From contig CAJYKU010000021.1 in NCBI GenBank assembly GCA_913775175.1, positions 1-64,000 of the forward strand: a DNA stretch of 64,000 nt, given 5' to 3'. Source of the DNA: an uncultured Pantoea sp. Its GTDB lineage: Bacteria; Pseudomonadota; Gammaproteobacteria; Enterobacterales; Enterobacteriaceae. Positions 46,326 to 56,614 of the stretch are shown piece by piece. A program made the translations under genes and the position numbers. How positions within the stretch are numbered: position 1 is the first letter of the stretch; each line of letters begins with the position of its first letter. The notes under the pieces were generated by a model. That model made no database searches. It was not told where the DNA came from and saw only the letters and a program-made list of their open reading frames with translations.

Positions 46326-46880
46326 ATGTTAACACTGACTTTTTTAGTCAAAACCCTGATCGATCTCTATGTGATGGTGCTGCTGCTGCGCATCTGGATG
46401 CAGTGGTCGCGTTGCGACTTCTATAATCCGCTGGCACAGTTTGTTGTAAAAATTACCCAGCCAGTTATCAAACCGCTGCGTCGGATAGTGCCGTCAATCG
46501 GTCCGATTGATACCGCTTCGCTATTGCTGGCATTTGTACTGACTACGCTTAAATATCCGATTCTGCTGTTGATTCAGGTCGGTGCCTTTTCGGTAGATCC
46601 CACCAATTTGCTGGTGGGTCTGCTCTCATTGCTGAAATCAGCGGGTCACCTGGTGTTCTGGGTCATTATTATTCGTTCCCTGATGAGCTGGATTAGCCAG
46701 GGGCGCGGGCCACTGGACTATGTCCTGGTGCAATTAACCGAACCATTAATGGCTCCCATTCGCCGTATACTGCCAGCGATGGGCGGTATCGATTTCTCTG
46801 CCATGATCGTGATTCTGGTGCTCTATGCCCTGAATTTCCTTGGTATGGACCTGTTTCCAGGTCTCTGGTATCTGCTCTGA
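46326..46880 (+). CDS. yggT: YggT family inner membrane protein
   Basis: Small integral membrane protein with two YGGT repeats; role unknown, with reports of osmotic protection in some bacteria. The 184 residues have about four membrane segments. The two repeats each show the pattern RxWMQ/SWIS plus QPVIKPLRRIVPSIGPIDTA (first) and EPLMAPIRRILPAMGGIDFS (second), which is diagnostic. It starts 12 bp after yggS with AGGAACCTC. yggU, which follows yggT in E. coli, is missing here; rdgB starts 20 bp downstream. Confidence 0.95.
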   Translation: MLTLTFLVKTLIDLYVMVLLLRIWMQWSRCDFYNPLAQFVVKITQPVIKPLRRIVPSIGPIDTASLLLAFVLTTLKYPILLLIQVGAFSVDPTNLLVGLLSLLKSAGHLVFWVIIIRSLMSWISQGRGPLDYVLVQLTEPLMAPIRRILPAMGGIDFSAMIVILVLYALNFLGMDLFPGLWYLL

Positions 46881-46900
46881 TTTGTTAATCTGGAACTGTT

Positions 46901-47494
46901 ATGCAAAAAGTTGTTCTCGCTACCGGTAATCCGGGCAAAGTTCGTGAGCTGGCCGATCTGCTGGCCGCCTTTGGTCTGGATATTGTGGCGCAAACCGAGC
47001 TGGGAGTGGACTCAGCAGAAGAGACCGGGCTCACCTTTATCGAAAACGCGCTGTTGAAGGCACGTCACGCCGCGCAGATCACCGGTCTGCCTGCCATCGC
47101 CGATGACTCAGGCCTGGCAGTAGACGCGCTGGGCGGCGCACCGGGTATCTATTCAGCACGCTATGCTGGTGCAAACGCCAGCGATCAGCAAAATCTGGAG
47201 AAGCTGCTTCAGACGCTGGAAACCGTGCCGGAAGGCCAGCGGCAGGCGCAGTTCCACTGCGTATTGGTCTATGTTCGTCACGCGGACGATCCGGTTCCGC
47301 TGGTATTCCACGGTAGCTGGGCGGGTGAGATCACCCGTGTGGCCGCAGGCAGAGGCGGATTTGGCTATGATCCCATCTTCTATGTGCCGGAGCTGGGTAA
47401 AACCGCAGCGGAGCTGAGTAAAGAGGAGAAGCGTGCCGTCTCTCATCGCGGTAAGGCATTGACGCTGCTACTGGAAGCGATGCGTAATGACTGA
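46901..47494 (+). CDS. rdgB: dITP/XTP pyrophosphatase
   Basis: House-cleaning hydrolase of dITP, XTP and dHAPTP, limiting incorporation of deaminated purines. The 197-residue protein (same as E. coli) has the Ham1 motifs [13 protein letters not shown] (N-terminal substrate loop), [20 protein letters not shown] (metal-binding Asp, about residue 68), GFGYDPIF, and the C-terminal SHRGKAL. The start has a GGAACTGTT ribosome site. It overlaps hemW by 8 nt. Confidence 0.98.
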   Translation: MQKVVLATGNPGKVRELADLLAAFGLDIVAQTELGVDSAEETGLTFIENALLKARHAAQITGLPAIADDSGLAVDALGGAPGIYSARYAGANASDQQNLEKLLQTLETVPEGQRQAQFHCVLVYVRHADDPVPLVFHGSWAGEITRVAAGRGGFGYDPIFYVPELGKTAAELSKEEKRAVSHRGKALTLLLEAMRND

Positions 47495-48617
47495 GTTACC
47501 GCCGCTGAGCCTCTATATTCATATTCCCTGGTGCGTGCAGAAATGCCCCTACTGCGACTTCAACTCTCATGCGCTGAAGGGCGAGGTGCCGCATCTGGAG
47601 TATGTCGCACATCTGCTGCAGGATCTGGAACAGGATCTGCCGCTGACCGCCGGGCGGGAAGTACGTACCATTTTTATCGGTGGCGGTACGCCCAGCCTGC
47701 TGAGCAGCCACGCCATGCAGACACTGATGGATGGCGTGCGGGCTCGTCTGCCGCTGGCTGCCGATGCCGAAATCACCATGGAAGCCAATCCCGGTACAGT
47801 AGAGGCCGATCGCTTCAGCGGCTATCAGGCAGCAGGTATCAACCGTATTTCAATTGGCGTGCAGAGTTTCAGTTCGCAGAAGCTGGAGCGGCTGGGACGC
47901 ATTCACGGCCCACAGGAGGCGAAGCGCGCCGCTGAGCTGGCAGCTGCCCTCGGTCTGCGCAGCTTTAACCTTGACCTGATGCACGGCCTGCCCGATCAGT
48001 CACTGGAAGAGGCACTGGACGATCTGCGTCAGGCCATCGCGCTTAATCCGCCGCATCTCTCCTGGTATCAGCTTACTATTGAGCCCAACACGCTGTTTAG
48101 CTCGCGGCCGCCGCAGCTGCCTGACGATGATGCACTATGGGATATCTATGAGCAGGGACATCAGCTGCTGACGGCTGCCGGTTATCAGCAGTATGAAACC
48201 TCTGCCTACGCCAGGCCAGGCTATCGCTGTGAACATAACCTTAACTACTGGCGCTTTGGCGACTATCTCGGTATTGGCTGTGGCGCACACGGCAAGCTGA
48301 CGCAACCCGATGGTCGTATTGTACGTACGGTGAAGACCCGTCACCCGCGCGGTTTTATGCAGGGTAACTATCTGGATAAGCAGCATGAGGTGGCGCAGGA
48401 AGATAAACCGTTTGAGTTCTTTATGAACCGCTTTCGTCTGCTGGAAGCTGCCCCGCGTGCAGATTTTCAGCGCTACACCGGGCTGGATGAGCACACCATC
48501 CGCACACAAATGGATCGCGCAGTTGCGGCTGGCTATGTCACAGAAAGCAGTGAGGAGTGGCAGATAACGGAGAAAGGCAAGCTGTTTCTGAATTCGTTGC
48601 TGGAACTCTTTATGTAA
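47487..48617 (+). CDS. hemW: Haem chaperone HemW (radical SAM)
   Basis: Radical-SAM protein related to HemN but now regarded as a haem chaperone; not a coproporphyrinogen oxidase. The 376 residues (E. coli 378) contain the [4Fe-4S] motif [10 protein letters not shown] (C-x3-C-x2-C) near residue 16, GGGTPSLL (SAM binding), [19 protein letters not shown] and the C-terminal HemN domain. The absence of the extra N-terminal HemN part fits HemW. It overlaps rdgB by 8 nt and ends at a strong terminator. Confidence 0.96.
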   Translation: MTELPPLSLYIHIPWCVQKCPYCDFNSHALKGEVPHLEYVAHLLQDLEQDLPLTAGREVRTIFIGGGTPSLLSSHAMQTLMDGVRARLPLAADAEITMEANPGTVEADRFSGYQAAGINRISIGVQSFSSQKLERLGRIHGPQEAKRAAELAAALGLRSFNLDLMHGLPDQSLEEALDDLRQAIALNPPHLSWYQLTIEPNTLFSSRPPQLPDDDALWDIYEQGHQLLTAAGYQQYETSAYARPGYRCEHNLNYWRFGDYLGIGCGAHGKLTQPDGRIVRTVKTRHPRGFMQGNYLDKQHEVAQEDKPFEFFMNRFRLLEAAPRADFQRYTGLDEHTIRTQMDRAVAAGYVTESSEEWQITEKGKLFLNSLLELFM

Positions 48618-48620
48618 GCA

Positions 48621-48647
48621 GAGCGGCCTGTTGGCCGCTCTTTTTTT
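48621..48647 (+). terminator. Terminator of the yggS-hemW operon
   Basis: Stem GAGCGGCC / GGCCGCTC, TGTT loop, followed by seven T; 3 bp after the hemW stop. Confidence 0.92.
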
Positions 48648-48651
48648 GCCG

Positions 48652-49365
48652 CTAGTTAATCTTTTTTACCAGCGCCTTACGCTGATTTTCCAGCGCAATA
48701 ACCCGGTTACAGACTTCATGACCAAAGTTCTGGAAATCCTGCTCCTGGTTATTCCATTCAGTCTGGATTGACTGCTGCAGACCGCCCAGATTACCCATCA
48801 GTGCCTGTAGCGGATTGCCACCGCCGCTGGACTGTGCCGATCCCATCTCATTCAGGCTATCCTGCAGTACACCGCCCAGCGTGCTCTGCACCAGCTTCTG
48901 TCCATCGGCGCGCACCTGATTAATTGCCTGATGATGGAACATCAGACCATCTGGCCGTGGCTCAATAATGCGGTTCATCTGCTGCTTTAGCTGGCCATTC
49001 AGCGTGGTCAGGCGATTGCGCACATTACTGTTGCTGCCCAGCTTCTCCACAATCACTTTATCCAACGCCGCCCGTCCGCGCTCCAGACGCATTTTGGCAC
49101 CATTATCTACCCATGGCAGATCGCGACGCAGCGCATTCTGGTAATCAATCGCCTGCTGACGAGCCGCATTATCAACTGACACCACTTTGCCATTAAACGT
49201 CACATCACCCGTTGGGGTGATATCAAGATTGCCGTTGCTGCCCACTACCTGAACGCGTTGTGGCGTGATAACCACATTATCCTGCGGATTGACACTGCAC
49301 TGGTAATCGGCATGCGCCTGCGCGGCGGTAACCAGCAGAGCCGCAAAAAGAGCCTTACGAATCAT
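48652..49365 (-). CDS. yggN: DUF2884 family protein YggN
   Basis: Exported protein of unknown role. 237 residues from MIRKALFAALLVTAAQAHA, which is a clear signal peptide; the ATG at 49365 has a CAGGAGATTT ribosome site and ten upstream in-frame codons are discarded. The mature part starts DYQCSVNPQDN and carries the DUF2884 pattern with GNLDITPTGDVTFNGK, a Gln-rich helical centre and a late Cys (HEVCNR). Convergent with hemW and downstream of the trmB-yggL unit, as in E. coli. Confidence 0.93.
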   Translation of the reverse strand: MIRKALFAALLVTAAQAHADYQCSVNPQDNVVITPQRVQVVGSNGNLDITPTGDVTFNGKVVSVDNAARQQAIDYQNALRRDLPWVDNGAKMRLERGRAALDKVIVEKLGSNSNVRNRLTTLNGQLKQQMNRIIEPRPDGLMFHHQAINQVRADGQKLVQSTLGGVLQDSLNEMGSAQSSGGGNPLQALMGNLGGLQQSIQTEWNNQEQDFQNFGHEVCNRVIALENQRKALVKKIN

Positions 49366-49400
49366 GAAATCTCCTGAGTGTGCACTACAAAGCAAGAGTA

Positions 49401-49427
49401 AAAAGGTCGCCCTGGTGGCGACCTTTT
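49401..49427 (-). terminator. Terminator of trmB-yggL
   Basis: An 11-bp stem AAAAGGTCGCC / GGCGACCTTTT with a 5-nt loop, 28 bp after the yggL stop, ahead of yggN on the same strand. Confidence 0.8.
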
Positions 49428-49455
49428 CAACATTAATCTCTGACCGGTGCTTAAC

Positions 49456-49782
49456 TTAGTCCCACCAGACGTCAAAGAGTTCCGTGACCTGGATATCTGC
49501 CAGTTCACGTGCTTCCAGCCACTTACGTACCAGCTCACGGTGCTCATCAGTGCACTTACCCGTCTGCTGCATGCAGACCAGTCCTTCCCACACCAGATAG
49601 CCACTGCCGTCATATGCCAGACCGTTAGGATCGATCACCTCTGTAATAAACTGATCCAGCGTGGCGTCAATTTGCTCTTCAGTGGTGCCCTCGGCAAAGC
49701 GCCAGGCGACAGAGAATCCCAGCTCCTGAAACTCATCAATATGCAGTTTCTTACGTAAACGACGACTACGCTGTACAGCCAT
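49456..49782 (-). CDS. yggL: YggL family ribosome-associated protein
   Basis: DUF469 protein; the E. coli homologue has been reported to bind the 50S subunit. The 108-residue product begins [23 protein letters not shown], with a basic N-terminus, and includes the family blocks VSWRF-like VAWRFAEGT and DQFITEVIDPNGLAYDGSG. Its ATG overlaps the trmB stop by 1 nt (TAATG), so it is translated with trmB. Confidence 0.94.
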   Translation of the reverse strand: MAVQRSRRLRKKLHIDEFQELGFSVAWRFAEGTTEEQIDATLDQFITEVIDPNGLAYDGSGYLVWEGLVCMQQTGKCTDEHRELVRKWLEARELADIQVTELFDVWWD

Positions 49783-50501
49783 TATTTTACCCTCTCAAAC
49801 ATCAAATCCCACACGCCATGGCCCAGTCGCTGCCCGCGCTGCTCAAATTTAGTCAACGGACGCGTTTCGGGACGCGGCACATAATCGTTGCTGGCTGACT
49901 GGTTAACATAGCCCGCCACGCTGTTCATCACTTCCAGCATATGGGTTGCGTAATCTTCCCAGTCAGTTGCCATATGGAACACACCGCCTGGCTTTAACTT
50001 ACGCAATACCAAAGCGGCAAAAGGTGCCTGTACAATACGGCGTTTGTTGTGACGCGCTTTATGCCAGGGATCGGGGAAAAAGAGCTGTACCATACGCAGG
50101 GAGTTGTCCGGGATCATATGCTCCAGTACCTCCACCGCATCGTGACACATCACCCGCAGATTCTCTACGCCCGCCTCCTGAGCTGATGCCAGACAGGCAC
50201 CCACGCCTGGCGCATGCACTTCAATACCGAGGAAGTTCTGATGCGGATTGTTCTGCGCCATGGTCACCAGTGAAGCGCCCATACCAAAACCGATCTCCAG
50301 AACCAGCGGGGCATCGCGTCCAAACAGCTCACACATATCCAGCGGCGCGGGCTGATATTCAACGCCCATCACCGGCCAGTATTGATCCAGCGCAAGCTGT
50401 TGGCCTTTCGTTAACCGCCCCTGGCGGCGTACGAAGCTGCGGATACGGCGTAGCGGCCGCCCGTTTTCATCAAATTCCGGAGTGATGACGTCATTTATCA
50501 T
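49782..50501 (-). CDS. trmB: tRNA (guanine-N7)-methyltransferase
   Basis: Forms m7G46 in the tRNA variable loop using SAM. The 239 residues (same as E. coli) have the class I methyltransferase motif [14 protein letters not shown] (about residue 70), [15 protein letters not shown], and the TrmB signature [18 protein letters not shown] (about 140-157) with the catalytic Asp and tRNA-binding basic residues. Divergent from mutY, with yggL directly downstream. Confidence 0.98.
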   Translation of the reverse strand: MINDVITPEFDENGRPLRRIRSFVRRQGRLTKGQQLALDQYWPVMGVEYQPAPLDMCELFGRDAPLVLEIGFGMGASLVTMAQNNPHQNFLGIEVHAPGVGACLASAQEAGVENLRVMCHDAVEVLEHMIPDNSLRMVQLFFPDPWHKARHNKRRIVQAPFAALVLRKLKPGGVFHMATDWEDYATHMLEVMNSVAGYVNQSASNDYVPRPETRPLTKFEQRGQRLGHGVWDLMFERVK

Positions 50502-50658
50502 GTTGAAGCCTGCTGATTAGCCTGTTCAGGGAAACGGGCATTATGCAAAGTTAAAGGTCAGAAGCAAGCCTTTGCAATCTTCTGGTTTACACCCCGATCG
50601 CTCTGTGCTGGAATTCCTGCCTGATTGTAGAGTAAACACGGAAAATTTCCTTCTTATG

Positions 50659-51741
50659 ATGCAGGCGTCGCAATTCGCCCAACAGGTGCTGGAGTGGTAT
50701 GACCGCTTTGGCCGTAAAACGCTGCCGTGGCAGCTGGAAAAGACGCCCTATAAGGTCTGGCTCTCTGAGGTTATGCTTCAGCAGACGCAGGTTGCTACTG
50801 TTATCCCCTATTTTGAACGCTTTATGGCGCGCTTTCCCGGCGTGGGCGATCTCGCAGCCGCTCCGCTGGATGAAGTGCTGCACCTCTGGACCGGACTGGG
50901 ATATTACGCCCGGGCGCGCAATCTGCACAAAGCCGCTCAGCAGGTTGTCACACTGCATGGTGGCGAGTTCCCTGCCGATTTCACTGCGATCGCCGCACTG
51001 CCCGGCGTGGGTCGCTCTACCGCTGGCGCGATTCTGTCACTGTCGCTGGGTCTGCACTTTCCGATTCTCGACGGCAACGTCAAACGTGTGCTGGCACGCT
51101 GCTACGCCGTTAGCGGCTGGCCGGGTAAAAAAGAGGTCGAGAAGCGATTGTGGCAAATCAGCGAAGAGGTGACGCCAGCCAGCGGGGTTAGTGAATTTAA
51201 TCAGGCCATGATGGATCTCGGTGCGCTGGTCTGCACCCGCTCGCGTCCTAAGTGTGAGATCTGTCCATTAAACAGCGGCTGTGAAGCCTACGCGACCAGC
51301 AGCTGGGCCAGCTATCCGGGTAAAAAACCCAAAGTCACGCTGCCGGAACGTAGTGCCATATTTTTACTGATAAAGAACGGCAACAACGTCTGGCTGGAGC
51401 AGCGTCCACCATCAGGGCTCTGGGGTGGTCTCTACTGTTTCCCACAGTTTGCCAGCGAAGCGGCACTGCAGACGTGGCTGAAGCAGCGAGCTATAACCGG
51501 TGAACTGCAACAGCTCACTGCATTCCGTCATACTTTCAGCCATTTTCATCTGGATATTGTGCCGGTGTTGCTGGAAGAGCCATCGTTCGGGTCGTTGATG
51601 GATGAAGCTGGCGGTCTCTGGTATAACTTAGCGCAACCACCGTCAGTGGGTCTTGCTGTTCCGGTAGAGCGTTTACTGCATGAACTACGCTACCCGCAGC
51701 AGCCGTCACTGATATCGCGCGCGATCAAAGAGGAAGAGTAA
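50659..51741 (+). CDS. mutY: Adenine DNA glycosylase
   Basis: Removes adenine mispaired with 8-oxoguanine. 360 residues from [19 protein letters not shown] (E. coli 350); the long upstream in-frame extension is not conserved. HhH-GPD motifs: [13 protein letters not shown] (catalytic Glu, residue 37), [12 protein letters not shown] (helix-hairpin-helix) and [10 protein letters not shown] (catalytic Asp). The [4Fe-4S] cluster cysteines are in [17 protein letters not shown] (C-x6-C-x2-C-x5-C). The C-terminal NUDIX-like domain has [16 protein letters not shown] and [10 protein letters not shown] for 8-oxoG recognition. Overlaps yggX by 1 nt. Confidence 0.98.
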   Translation: MQASQFAQQVLEWYDRFGRKTLPWQLEKTPYKVWLSEVMLQQTQVATVIPYFERFMARFPGVGDLAAAPLDEVLHLWTGLGYYARARNLHKAAQQVVTLHGGEFPADFTAIAALPGVGRSTAGAILSLSLGLHFPILDGNVKRVLARCYAVSGWPGKKEVEKRLWQISEEVTPASGVSEFNQAMMDLGALVCTRSRPKCEICPLNSGCEAYATSSWASYPGKKPKVTLPERSAIFLLIKNGNNVWLEQRPPSGLWGGLYCFPQFASEAALQTWLKQRAITGELQQLTAFRHTFSHFHLDIVPVLLEEPSFGSLMDEAGGLWYNLAQPPSVGLAVPVERLLHELRYPQQPSLISRAIKEEE

Positions 51742-52013
51742 TGAGCCGCACCATTTTTTGTACTTATCTGCAACGTGACGCTGAAGGCCAGGACTTTCAG
51801 CTCTATCCAGGCGAGCTGGGTAAGCGCATCTATAATGAAATCTCTAAAGAAGCCTGGCAGCAGTGGATGTCAAAACAGACCATGTTGATCAATGAAAAAA
51901 AGCTCAACATGATGAACCCGGAAGATCGCAAAGTGCTGGAAAAGGAGATGGTCAGTTTCCTGTTTGAAGGCAAAGATGTGCATATCGAAGGTTTTACCCC
52001 GCCAGAAAAATAA
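51741..52013 (+). CDS. yggX: Iron-trafficking protein YggX
   Basis: Small protein that protects iron-sulfur proteins from oxidative damage and is SoxRS-induced in E. coli and Salmonella. 90 residues, usual length 90-91. The conserved Cys is at residue 7 in [14 protein letters not shown], and [26 protein letters not shown] and [13 protein letters not shown] follow. The 1-nt overlap with mutY (TAATG) keeps the oxidative-damage genes together. Confidence 0.97.
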   Translation: MSRTIFCTYLQRDAEGQDFQLYPGELGKRIYNEISKEAWQQWMSKQTMLINEKKLNMMNPEDRKVLEKEMVSFLFEGKDVHIEGFTPPEK

Positions 52014-52067
52014 CCGTTACGGGTCTCGCTTTGAGGCCCGCATTTTTAAGTCAGGCACAGATTCACG

Positions 52068-53147
52068 ATGAATAAAAAACTGATAGCCCTGCTGGCGATC
52101 GCGCCGCTATTGATCTCCTGCTCCGGACAAAAAAAATCGCAGTATCACGAAGAGTGGGTTAAAGACACCAACGGCTTTGACATTCTGATGGGGCAGTTTG
52201 CCGCTAATATCGAAAATATCTGGGGTATTAATGAAGTCCTGATCGCCGGGCCGAAAGATTACGTAAAGTATAGTGACAGCTACTATACCCGCAGCCATAT
52301 CAACTTTGATAAAGGCAGCATTACCATTGAAACCATCTCTGGTACCGATCCAATGGCCAGCCTGCGCCAGGCGATCATTACCACGCTGTTGATCGGTGAC
52401 GATCCGGGCAATGTCGATCTCTATTCCGATGCTAACGATATCAGGCTTGGTGCTGAGCCACTGCTCTATGGTCAGGTACTGGACAACACCGGGCAGCCAA
52501 TCCGCTGGCAGGGGCGCGCCGGCACCTTTGCTGACTATCTGATCCAGAATAAGCTACAGAAACGCACGTCTGGTCTGCATGTGATCTGGTCTGTGACCAT
52601 TCCGATGGTGCCAAATCATCTCGATAAACGTGCTCATAAGTATCTGCCGATGGTGCGTAAAGCCGCTGAGCAGTATGGCGTGGATGCGTCACTGATTCTG
52701 GCGATTATGCAAACCGAATCAAGCTTTAACCCCTATGCGGTGAGCCATGCGGATGCGCTGGGATTAATGCAGGTCGTTCAGCATACTGCCGGTGTGGATG
52801 TTTTCCGTATGAAGGGCAAATGGGGCAAGCCGAGCCGTAGCTATCTGCTGGATCCGGAGAACAATATTGATGCCGGTACTGCCTATCTGTCGCTGCTGCA
52901 AAAAAGCTATCTTGGTGGGATTCAGGATCCGACCTCTCGCCGCTATGCAGTGATTACCGCCTATAACGGTGGTGCCGGTAGCGTACTGCGTGTTTTCTCC
53001 AGTGATAAAAATCGCGCCTTTTCACTGATCAATGATATGTCGCCAAACGAAGTATACCAGACGCTGACCAGCAGCCATCCGTCAGCAGAGTCGCGCCGCT
53101 ATCTCTATAAAGTAAACCAGGCACAGCGTAGCTACCATCGCTACTAA
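52068..53147 (+). CDS. mltC: Membrane-bound lytic murein transglycosylase C
   Basis: Outer-membrane lipoprotein that cleaves peptidoglycan to 1,6-anhydro products. The 359-residue product has E. coli length. The signal peptide [18 protein letters not shown] ends in a lipobox with Cys 18. After an N-terminal DUF3393 domain comes the SLT domain with the catalytic Glu in [13 protein letters not shown] (about residue 216), ALGLMQVV and the substrate-cleft ITAYNGG. In E. coli nupG follows; here speC is next, in the opposite direction. Confidence 0.97.
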   Translation: MNKKLIALLAIAPLLISCSGQKKSQYHEEWVKDTNGFDILMGQFAANIENIWGINEVLIAGPKDYVKYSDSYYTRSHINFDKGSITIETISGTDPMASLRQAIITTLLIGDDPGNVDLYSDANDIRLGAEPLLYGQVLDNTGQPIRWQGRAGTFADYLIQNKLQKRTSGLHVIWSVTIPMVPNHLDKRAHKYLPMVRKAAEQYGVDASLILAIMQTESSFNPYAVSHADALGLMQVVQHTAGVDVFRMKGKWGKPSRSYLLDPENNIDAGTAYLSLLQKSYLGGIQDPTSRRYAVITAYNGGAGSVLRVFSSDKNRAFSLINDMSPNEVYQTLTSSHPSAESRRYLYKVNQAQRSYHRY

Positions 53148-53156
53148 GCAGCAGCG

Positions 53157-53194
53157 GGTTGCGCCCTCTCTCTCTGCGGGAATCGGGCGCAACC
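53157..53194. terminator. Hairpin between mltC and speC
   Basis: GGTTGCGCCC and GGGCGCAACC form a 10-bp stem around an 18-nt loop, in the 80-bp gap between two convergent genes. There is no U run, so the call is tentative. Confidence 0.45.
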
Positions 53195-53227
53195 GGCACA
53201 TCGCGTTGCCGCTTTTTCTGCCAACAA

Positions 53228-55387
53228 TCAGCCGGGCGTCCGCAGCAACATATTTGCCACCAGTCGCTTGTAGCCGCTGCTCTCTTCTTCGATATAAACG
53301 CCCTGCAGCTCCGGCGAGAAGCCCGGCAGCAGGTTGATACCCGCTTCCAGCGCCAGAAAATAGCGCTGTACGGCTCCACCCCACACTTCACCCGGCACAA
53401 CGCACAACACGCCCGGTGGATAAGGCAGTGCGCCTTCTGCGGCCACCCGCCCCGCGGCATCGGCAATCGCCACCAGCTCGACTTCACCACGAATATAGGC
53501 GTGATGCGCATCCTGCGGATTGGTCGCCACTGCCGGGAAGCAGGCTGCGCGAAACATCGCGCGCTGCAGATCTTTAACATCATGACTGACATAGAGATCG
53601 TGCATCTCCTGGCAGAGACGGCGCAAGGTGTAGCCCCGATAGCGCGTCGCATGTTTACGGTAGAGGCCAGGCAGAACTTCAGCCAGCAGCGTGTCATCGC
53701 GAACATGCTGCTCAAACTGCTCCAGCATGGCGACCAGATGCGCCATTTTCTCCGTCGTTTCAGCAGGCGTCAGCAAAAACAGAATGGAATTTAAATCGCA
53801 TTTTTCCGGCACAATGCCATTTTCACGCAGATAGTTCGCCAGAATCGTTGCCGGAATACCAAAGTGAGCGTAGGCACCACTGCTGGCATCAATGCCCGGC
53901 GTGGTCAGCAGCAGCTTGCAGGGATCTACCTGATACTGCCCCCCGGCATAACCCGCAAAACCGTGCCAGCTGGCGTCCGGCTCAAAGCTGAACCAGGCCG
54001 GATCGCTGGCGATAATGTCACTCGCTGCCTGTTGCCACGGCGCACCCTGAACCTGCTCCGGTACAAAGGGTTTAATCATGGTACAACGCTGCAGAATCGC
54101 TTTTCGCACCTCAATTCCCTGCAACACGCAATCGTGCCACAGGCTGCGACCCGCTTCGCCCTGGTGCATACGTGCGTTGATATCCAGCGCAGCGAATAGC
54201 GGATAGAACGGACTGGTAGAAGCATGCAGCATAAAGGCGTTGTTCAGCCGTTTATGCGGACAAAAACGCTGCTGACCACGAATATGATTATCTTTTTTAT
54301 GAATTTGCGAGGTCTGCGAAAAACCTGCCAGCTGTTTGTGTACTGACTGCGTCACAAAGATACCGGGATCATTCTCTGTCAGGGAGAGCGTCAGCGGTGA
54401 GCCTGCTGCCATTACCGGAATAAACTGCTCATATCCCAGCCATGCGGAATCAAACAGAATGTAATCACAGAGATGCCCGATTTTGTCGACAACCTGTCGC
54501 GCGTTATAAACCGTGCCATCGTAAGTGCCAAGCTGAATGATAGCCAGCCGGAACGGACGCGCCTGCTCTGCCCGCTCTGGTGCAACTTTGGCAATCTCCG
54601 TGCGCAGATAGGCTTCGTCAAAGCAGTGCGCATCGATACCACCAATAAAACCAAACGGATTACGTGCTGCTTCCAGATAGACCGGCGTAGCACCCGCCTG
54701 TAACAAAGCGCCATGGTGGTTGGATTTATGATTATTGCGATCAAACAGCACCAGATCGCCGCGCGTCAGCAGTGCATTCGTAACCACCTTATTAGCACTG
54801 GAAGTACCATTCAGAACAAAGTAGGTTTTATCAGCATTGAAAACACGGGCAGCAAATTTTTGCGCATCTTTCGCCGATCCCTCATGGATCAGCAGGTCGC
54901 CCAGTTTGACATCTGCATTGCACATATCGGATCGGAACAAATTCTCGCCATAAAACTCATAAAATTGTCGTCCGGCGGGATGACGGCGAAAAAACGCTCC
55001 GCCCTGATGGCCGGGACAGGCAAAGGTACTGTTTTGCATCTCCACATAGCGCGTCAGCGTATCAAAAAAAGGCGGCAGCAGTGCGGCTTCATAAGCCTGA
55101 GCCGCCTGCTCCAGCGCCTGCCACTCTGCGGCTGCACCATTTATCCTGCCGGTCACGCCCGGCAGTTTCAGCACATCTTCATCAAAGGCGTTGGCCACAA
55201 ACAGGGGCAGATTAAGTCCGGTCTGACGCAGTAACGTCACTATCCCGCTGCGTGAATCCGCCAGCGATACTACTACCGCCGCAACGTCGGTAAAATCGGT
55301 GTTATCCAGCGTGACAACATCGCGGGTGGTGTTGAGACTCAGACCAGGTGCTATCGCAACGCTGGCGGCAATTTTTAATGGGTTCAT
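53228..55387 (-). CDS. speC: Constitutive ornithine decarboxylase
   Basis: PLP-dependent conversion of ornithine to putrescine. 719 residues (E. coli SpeC 711). It has the fold-type I decarboxylase layout: an N-terminal wing domain, STFACPGHQGGAFFRRHPAG, LFDRNNHKSNHHGAL, the PLP lysine in SVHKQLAGFSQTSQ (about residue 350), and the C-terminal LPYPPGVLCVVPGEVW. The N-terminus lacks any long acid-inducible SpeF features, and position after mltC supports SpeC. With SpeA and SpeB in the same window, both putrescine routes are present. Confidence 0.96.
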   Translation of the reverse strand: MNPLKIAASVAIAPGLSLNTTRDVVTLDNTDFTDVAAVVVSLADSRSGIVTLLRQTGLNLPLFVANAFDEDVLKLPGVTGRINGAAAEWQALEQAAQAYEAALLPPFFDTLTRYVEMQNSTFACPGHQGGAFFRRHPAGRQFYEFYGENLFRSDMCNADVKLGDLLIHEGSAKDAQKFAARVFNADKTYFVLNGTSSANKVVTNALLTRGDLVLFDRNNHKSNHHGALLQAGATPVYLEAARNPFGFIGGIDAHCFDEAYLRTEIAKVAPERAEQARPFRLAIIQLGTYDGTVYNARQVVDKIGHLCDYILFDSAWLGYEQFIPVMAAGSPLTLSLTENDPGIFVTQSVHKQLAGFSQTSQIHKKDNHIRGQQRFCPHKRLNNAFMLHASTSPFYPLFAALDINARMHQGEAGRSLWHDCVLQGIEVRKAILQRCTMIKPFVPEQVQGAPWQQAASDIIASDPAWFSFEPDASWHGFAGYAGGQYQVDPCKLLLTTPGIDASSGAYAHFGIPATILANYLRENGIVPEKCDLNSILFLLTPAETTEKMAHLVAMLEQFEQHVRDDTLLAEVLPGLYRKHATRYRGYTLRRLCQEMHDLYVSHDVKDLQRAMFRAACFPAVATNPQDAHHAYIRGEVELVAIADAAGRVAAEGALPYPPGVLCVVPGEVWGGAVQRYFLALEAGINLLPGFSPELQGVYIEEESSGYKRLVANMLLRTPG

Positions 55388-55609
55388 AACTCAAATCCCC
55401 GGCCTGACAGGATGAGTGAGTGCCAGCGGCACAAAAATGGCGAGTATCACTGACGCGATTGCCAGCTGGCCGCGATAATGGCATTTTTTGCAGCAGCTCA
55501 CAATTAGCAGCATTACACTTGCAGTCATTTTGCCTGCCAGGCAGCCTGACAGGCACTTGCCGATACGCTGGCATACTATTGGCTACAGACTTTTTTCGCC
55601 GGAGGCGAT

Positions 55610-56614
55610 ATGTTCAAAGCGTTAGTTATTGAAAATGATGCACAGGGATATCGTACCTCCCTGCAGGAACTCTCAGAGCAACAGCTTCCCGATCAGGACG
55701 TTATTCTGGATATCAGCTACTCCTCCCTGAACTACAAAGATGCACTTGCTATCTGCAATCAGGCGCCGATTGTGCGTGAGTTTCCCATGGTGCCGGGTAT
55801 CGATTTTGTCGGGCGGGTTATCAGCAGCCGCCATCCGGCCTGGCAGCAGCATGACCTTGCGCTGCTTACTGGCTGGGGCGTAGGTGAAAAACAGTGGGGT
55901 GGTCTGGCGCAGAAAGCCAGCGTTGCCGGAGAGTGGCTGGTTCGCGTGCCCGACGCGCTGACTCCGCAGCAAACCATGGCAATCGGCACTGCCGGCCTCA
56001 CCGCCATGCTCTGCATAATGGCGCTGGAAAAACAGGGTATCACGCCTCAGCATGGGCCGGTGCTGGTCACGGGTGCCAGCGGTGGCGTCGGCAGCTTTGC
56101 CGTCAGCCTGCTGGCGCGGCTGGGCTATGAAGTGATTGCCTCCAGCGGTCGCACCGAAGAGAGTGACTACCTGTGCACCACTCTTGGTGCCGCATCGGTA
56201 ATTGATCGGTCAGAACTCAGCCAGCCTGGTAAACCGCTGGCAAAAGAGCGCTGGGTTGCAGCGATTGACAGTGTCGGCAGCCACACGCTGGCAAATGTAC
56301 TGGCAGGAATGCGACGCAATGGCGTTGTGGCTGCCTGTGGCATGGCTCAGGGGCTGGATTTACCCGCCAGCGTGGCACCATTTATTCTGCGTGGAGTAAC
56401 GCTGACGGGTGTGGATAGTGTGATGTGTCCGCATGACCTGCGTCAGCAGGCGTGGCTGCGGCTGGCAGAGCAGATTGACACGCTGTTGCTGCAGCAGATG
56501 ACGCGTCTTATTCCCCTGAGTGAAGCACAGACAGCTGCCGGGCAGCTGCTGGCTGGTAAGGTGCGTGGCAGACTGGTTGTGGATTGCCGTGAGGAGGAAA
56601 TAAGTGGCCGATAA
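55610..56614 (+). CDS. MDR family oxidoreductase (YhdH/AcuI-like)
   Basis: Zinc-free medium-chain dehydrogenase/reductase of the YhdH/AcuI group, whose members reduce acrylyl-CoA or quinone-like substrates with NADPH; the substrate here is unknown. The 334 residues show the AcuI N-terminus SSLNYKDALAI, PMVPGIDFVGRV, GWGVGEKQWGGLAQKA, the nucleotide loop VTGASGGVGSFAV (about residue 150), and the C-terminal RGRLVVDC. The start has a GGAGGCGAT ribosome site. It overlaps the next gene by 11 nt. It lies divergent from speC. Confidence 0.88.
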   Translation: MFKALVIENDAQGYRTSLQELSEQQLPDQDVILDISYSSLNYKDALAICNQAPIVREFPMVPGIDFVGRVISSRHPAWQQHDLALLTGWGVGEKQWGGLAQKASVAGEWLVRVPDALTPQQTMAIGTAGLTAMLCIMALEKQGITPQHGPVLVTGASGGVGSFAVSLLARLGYEVIASSGRTEESDYLCTTLGAASVIDRSELSQPGKPLAKERWVAAIDSVGSHTLANVLAGMRRNGVVAACGMAQGLDLPASVAPFILRGVTLTGVDSVMCPHDLRQQAWLRLAEQIDTLLLQQMTRLIPLSEAQTAAGQLLAGKVRGRLVVDCREEEISGR

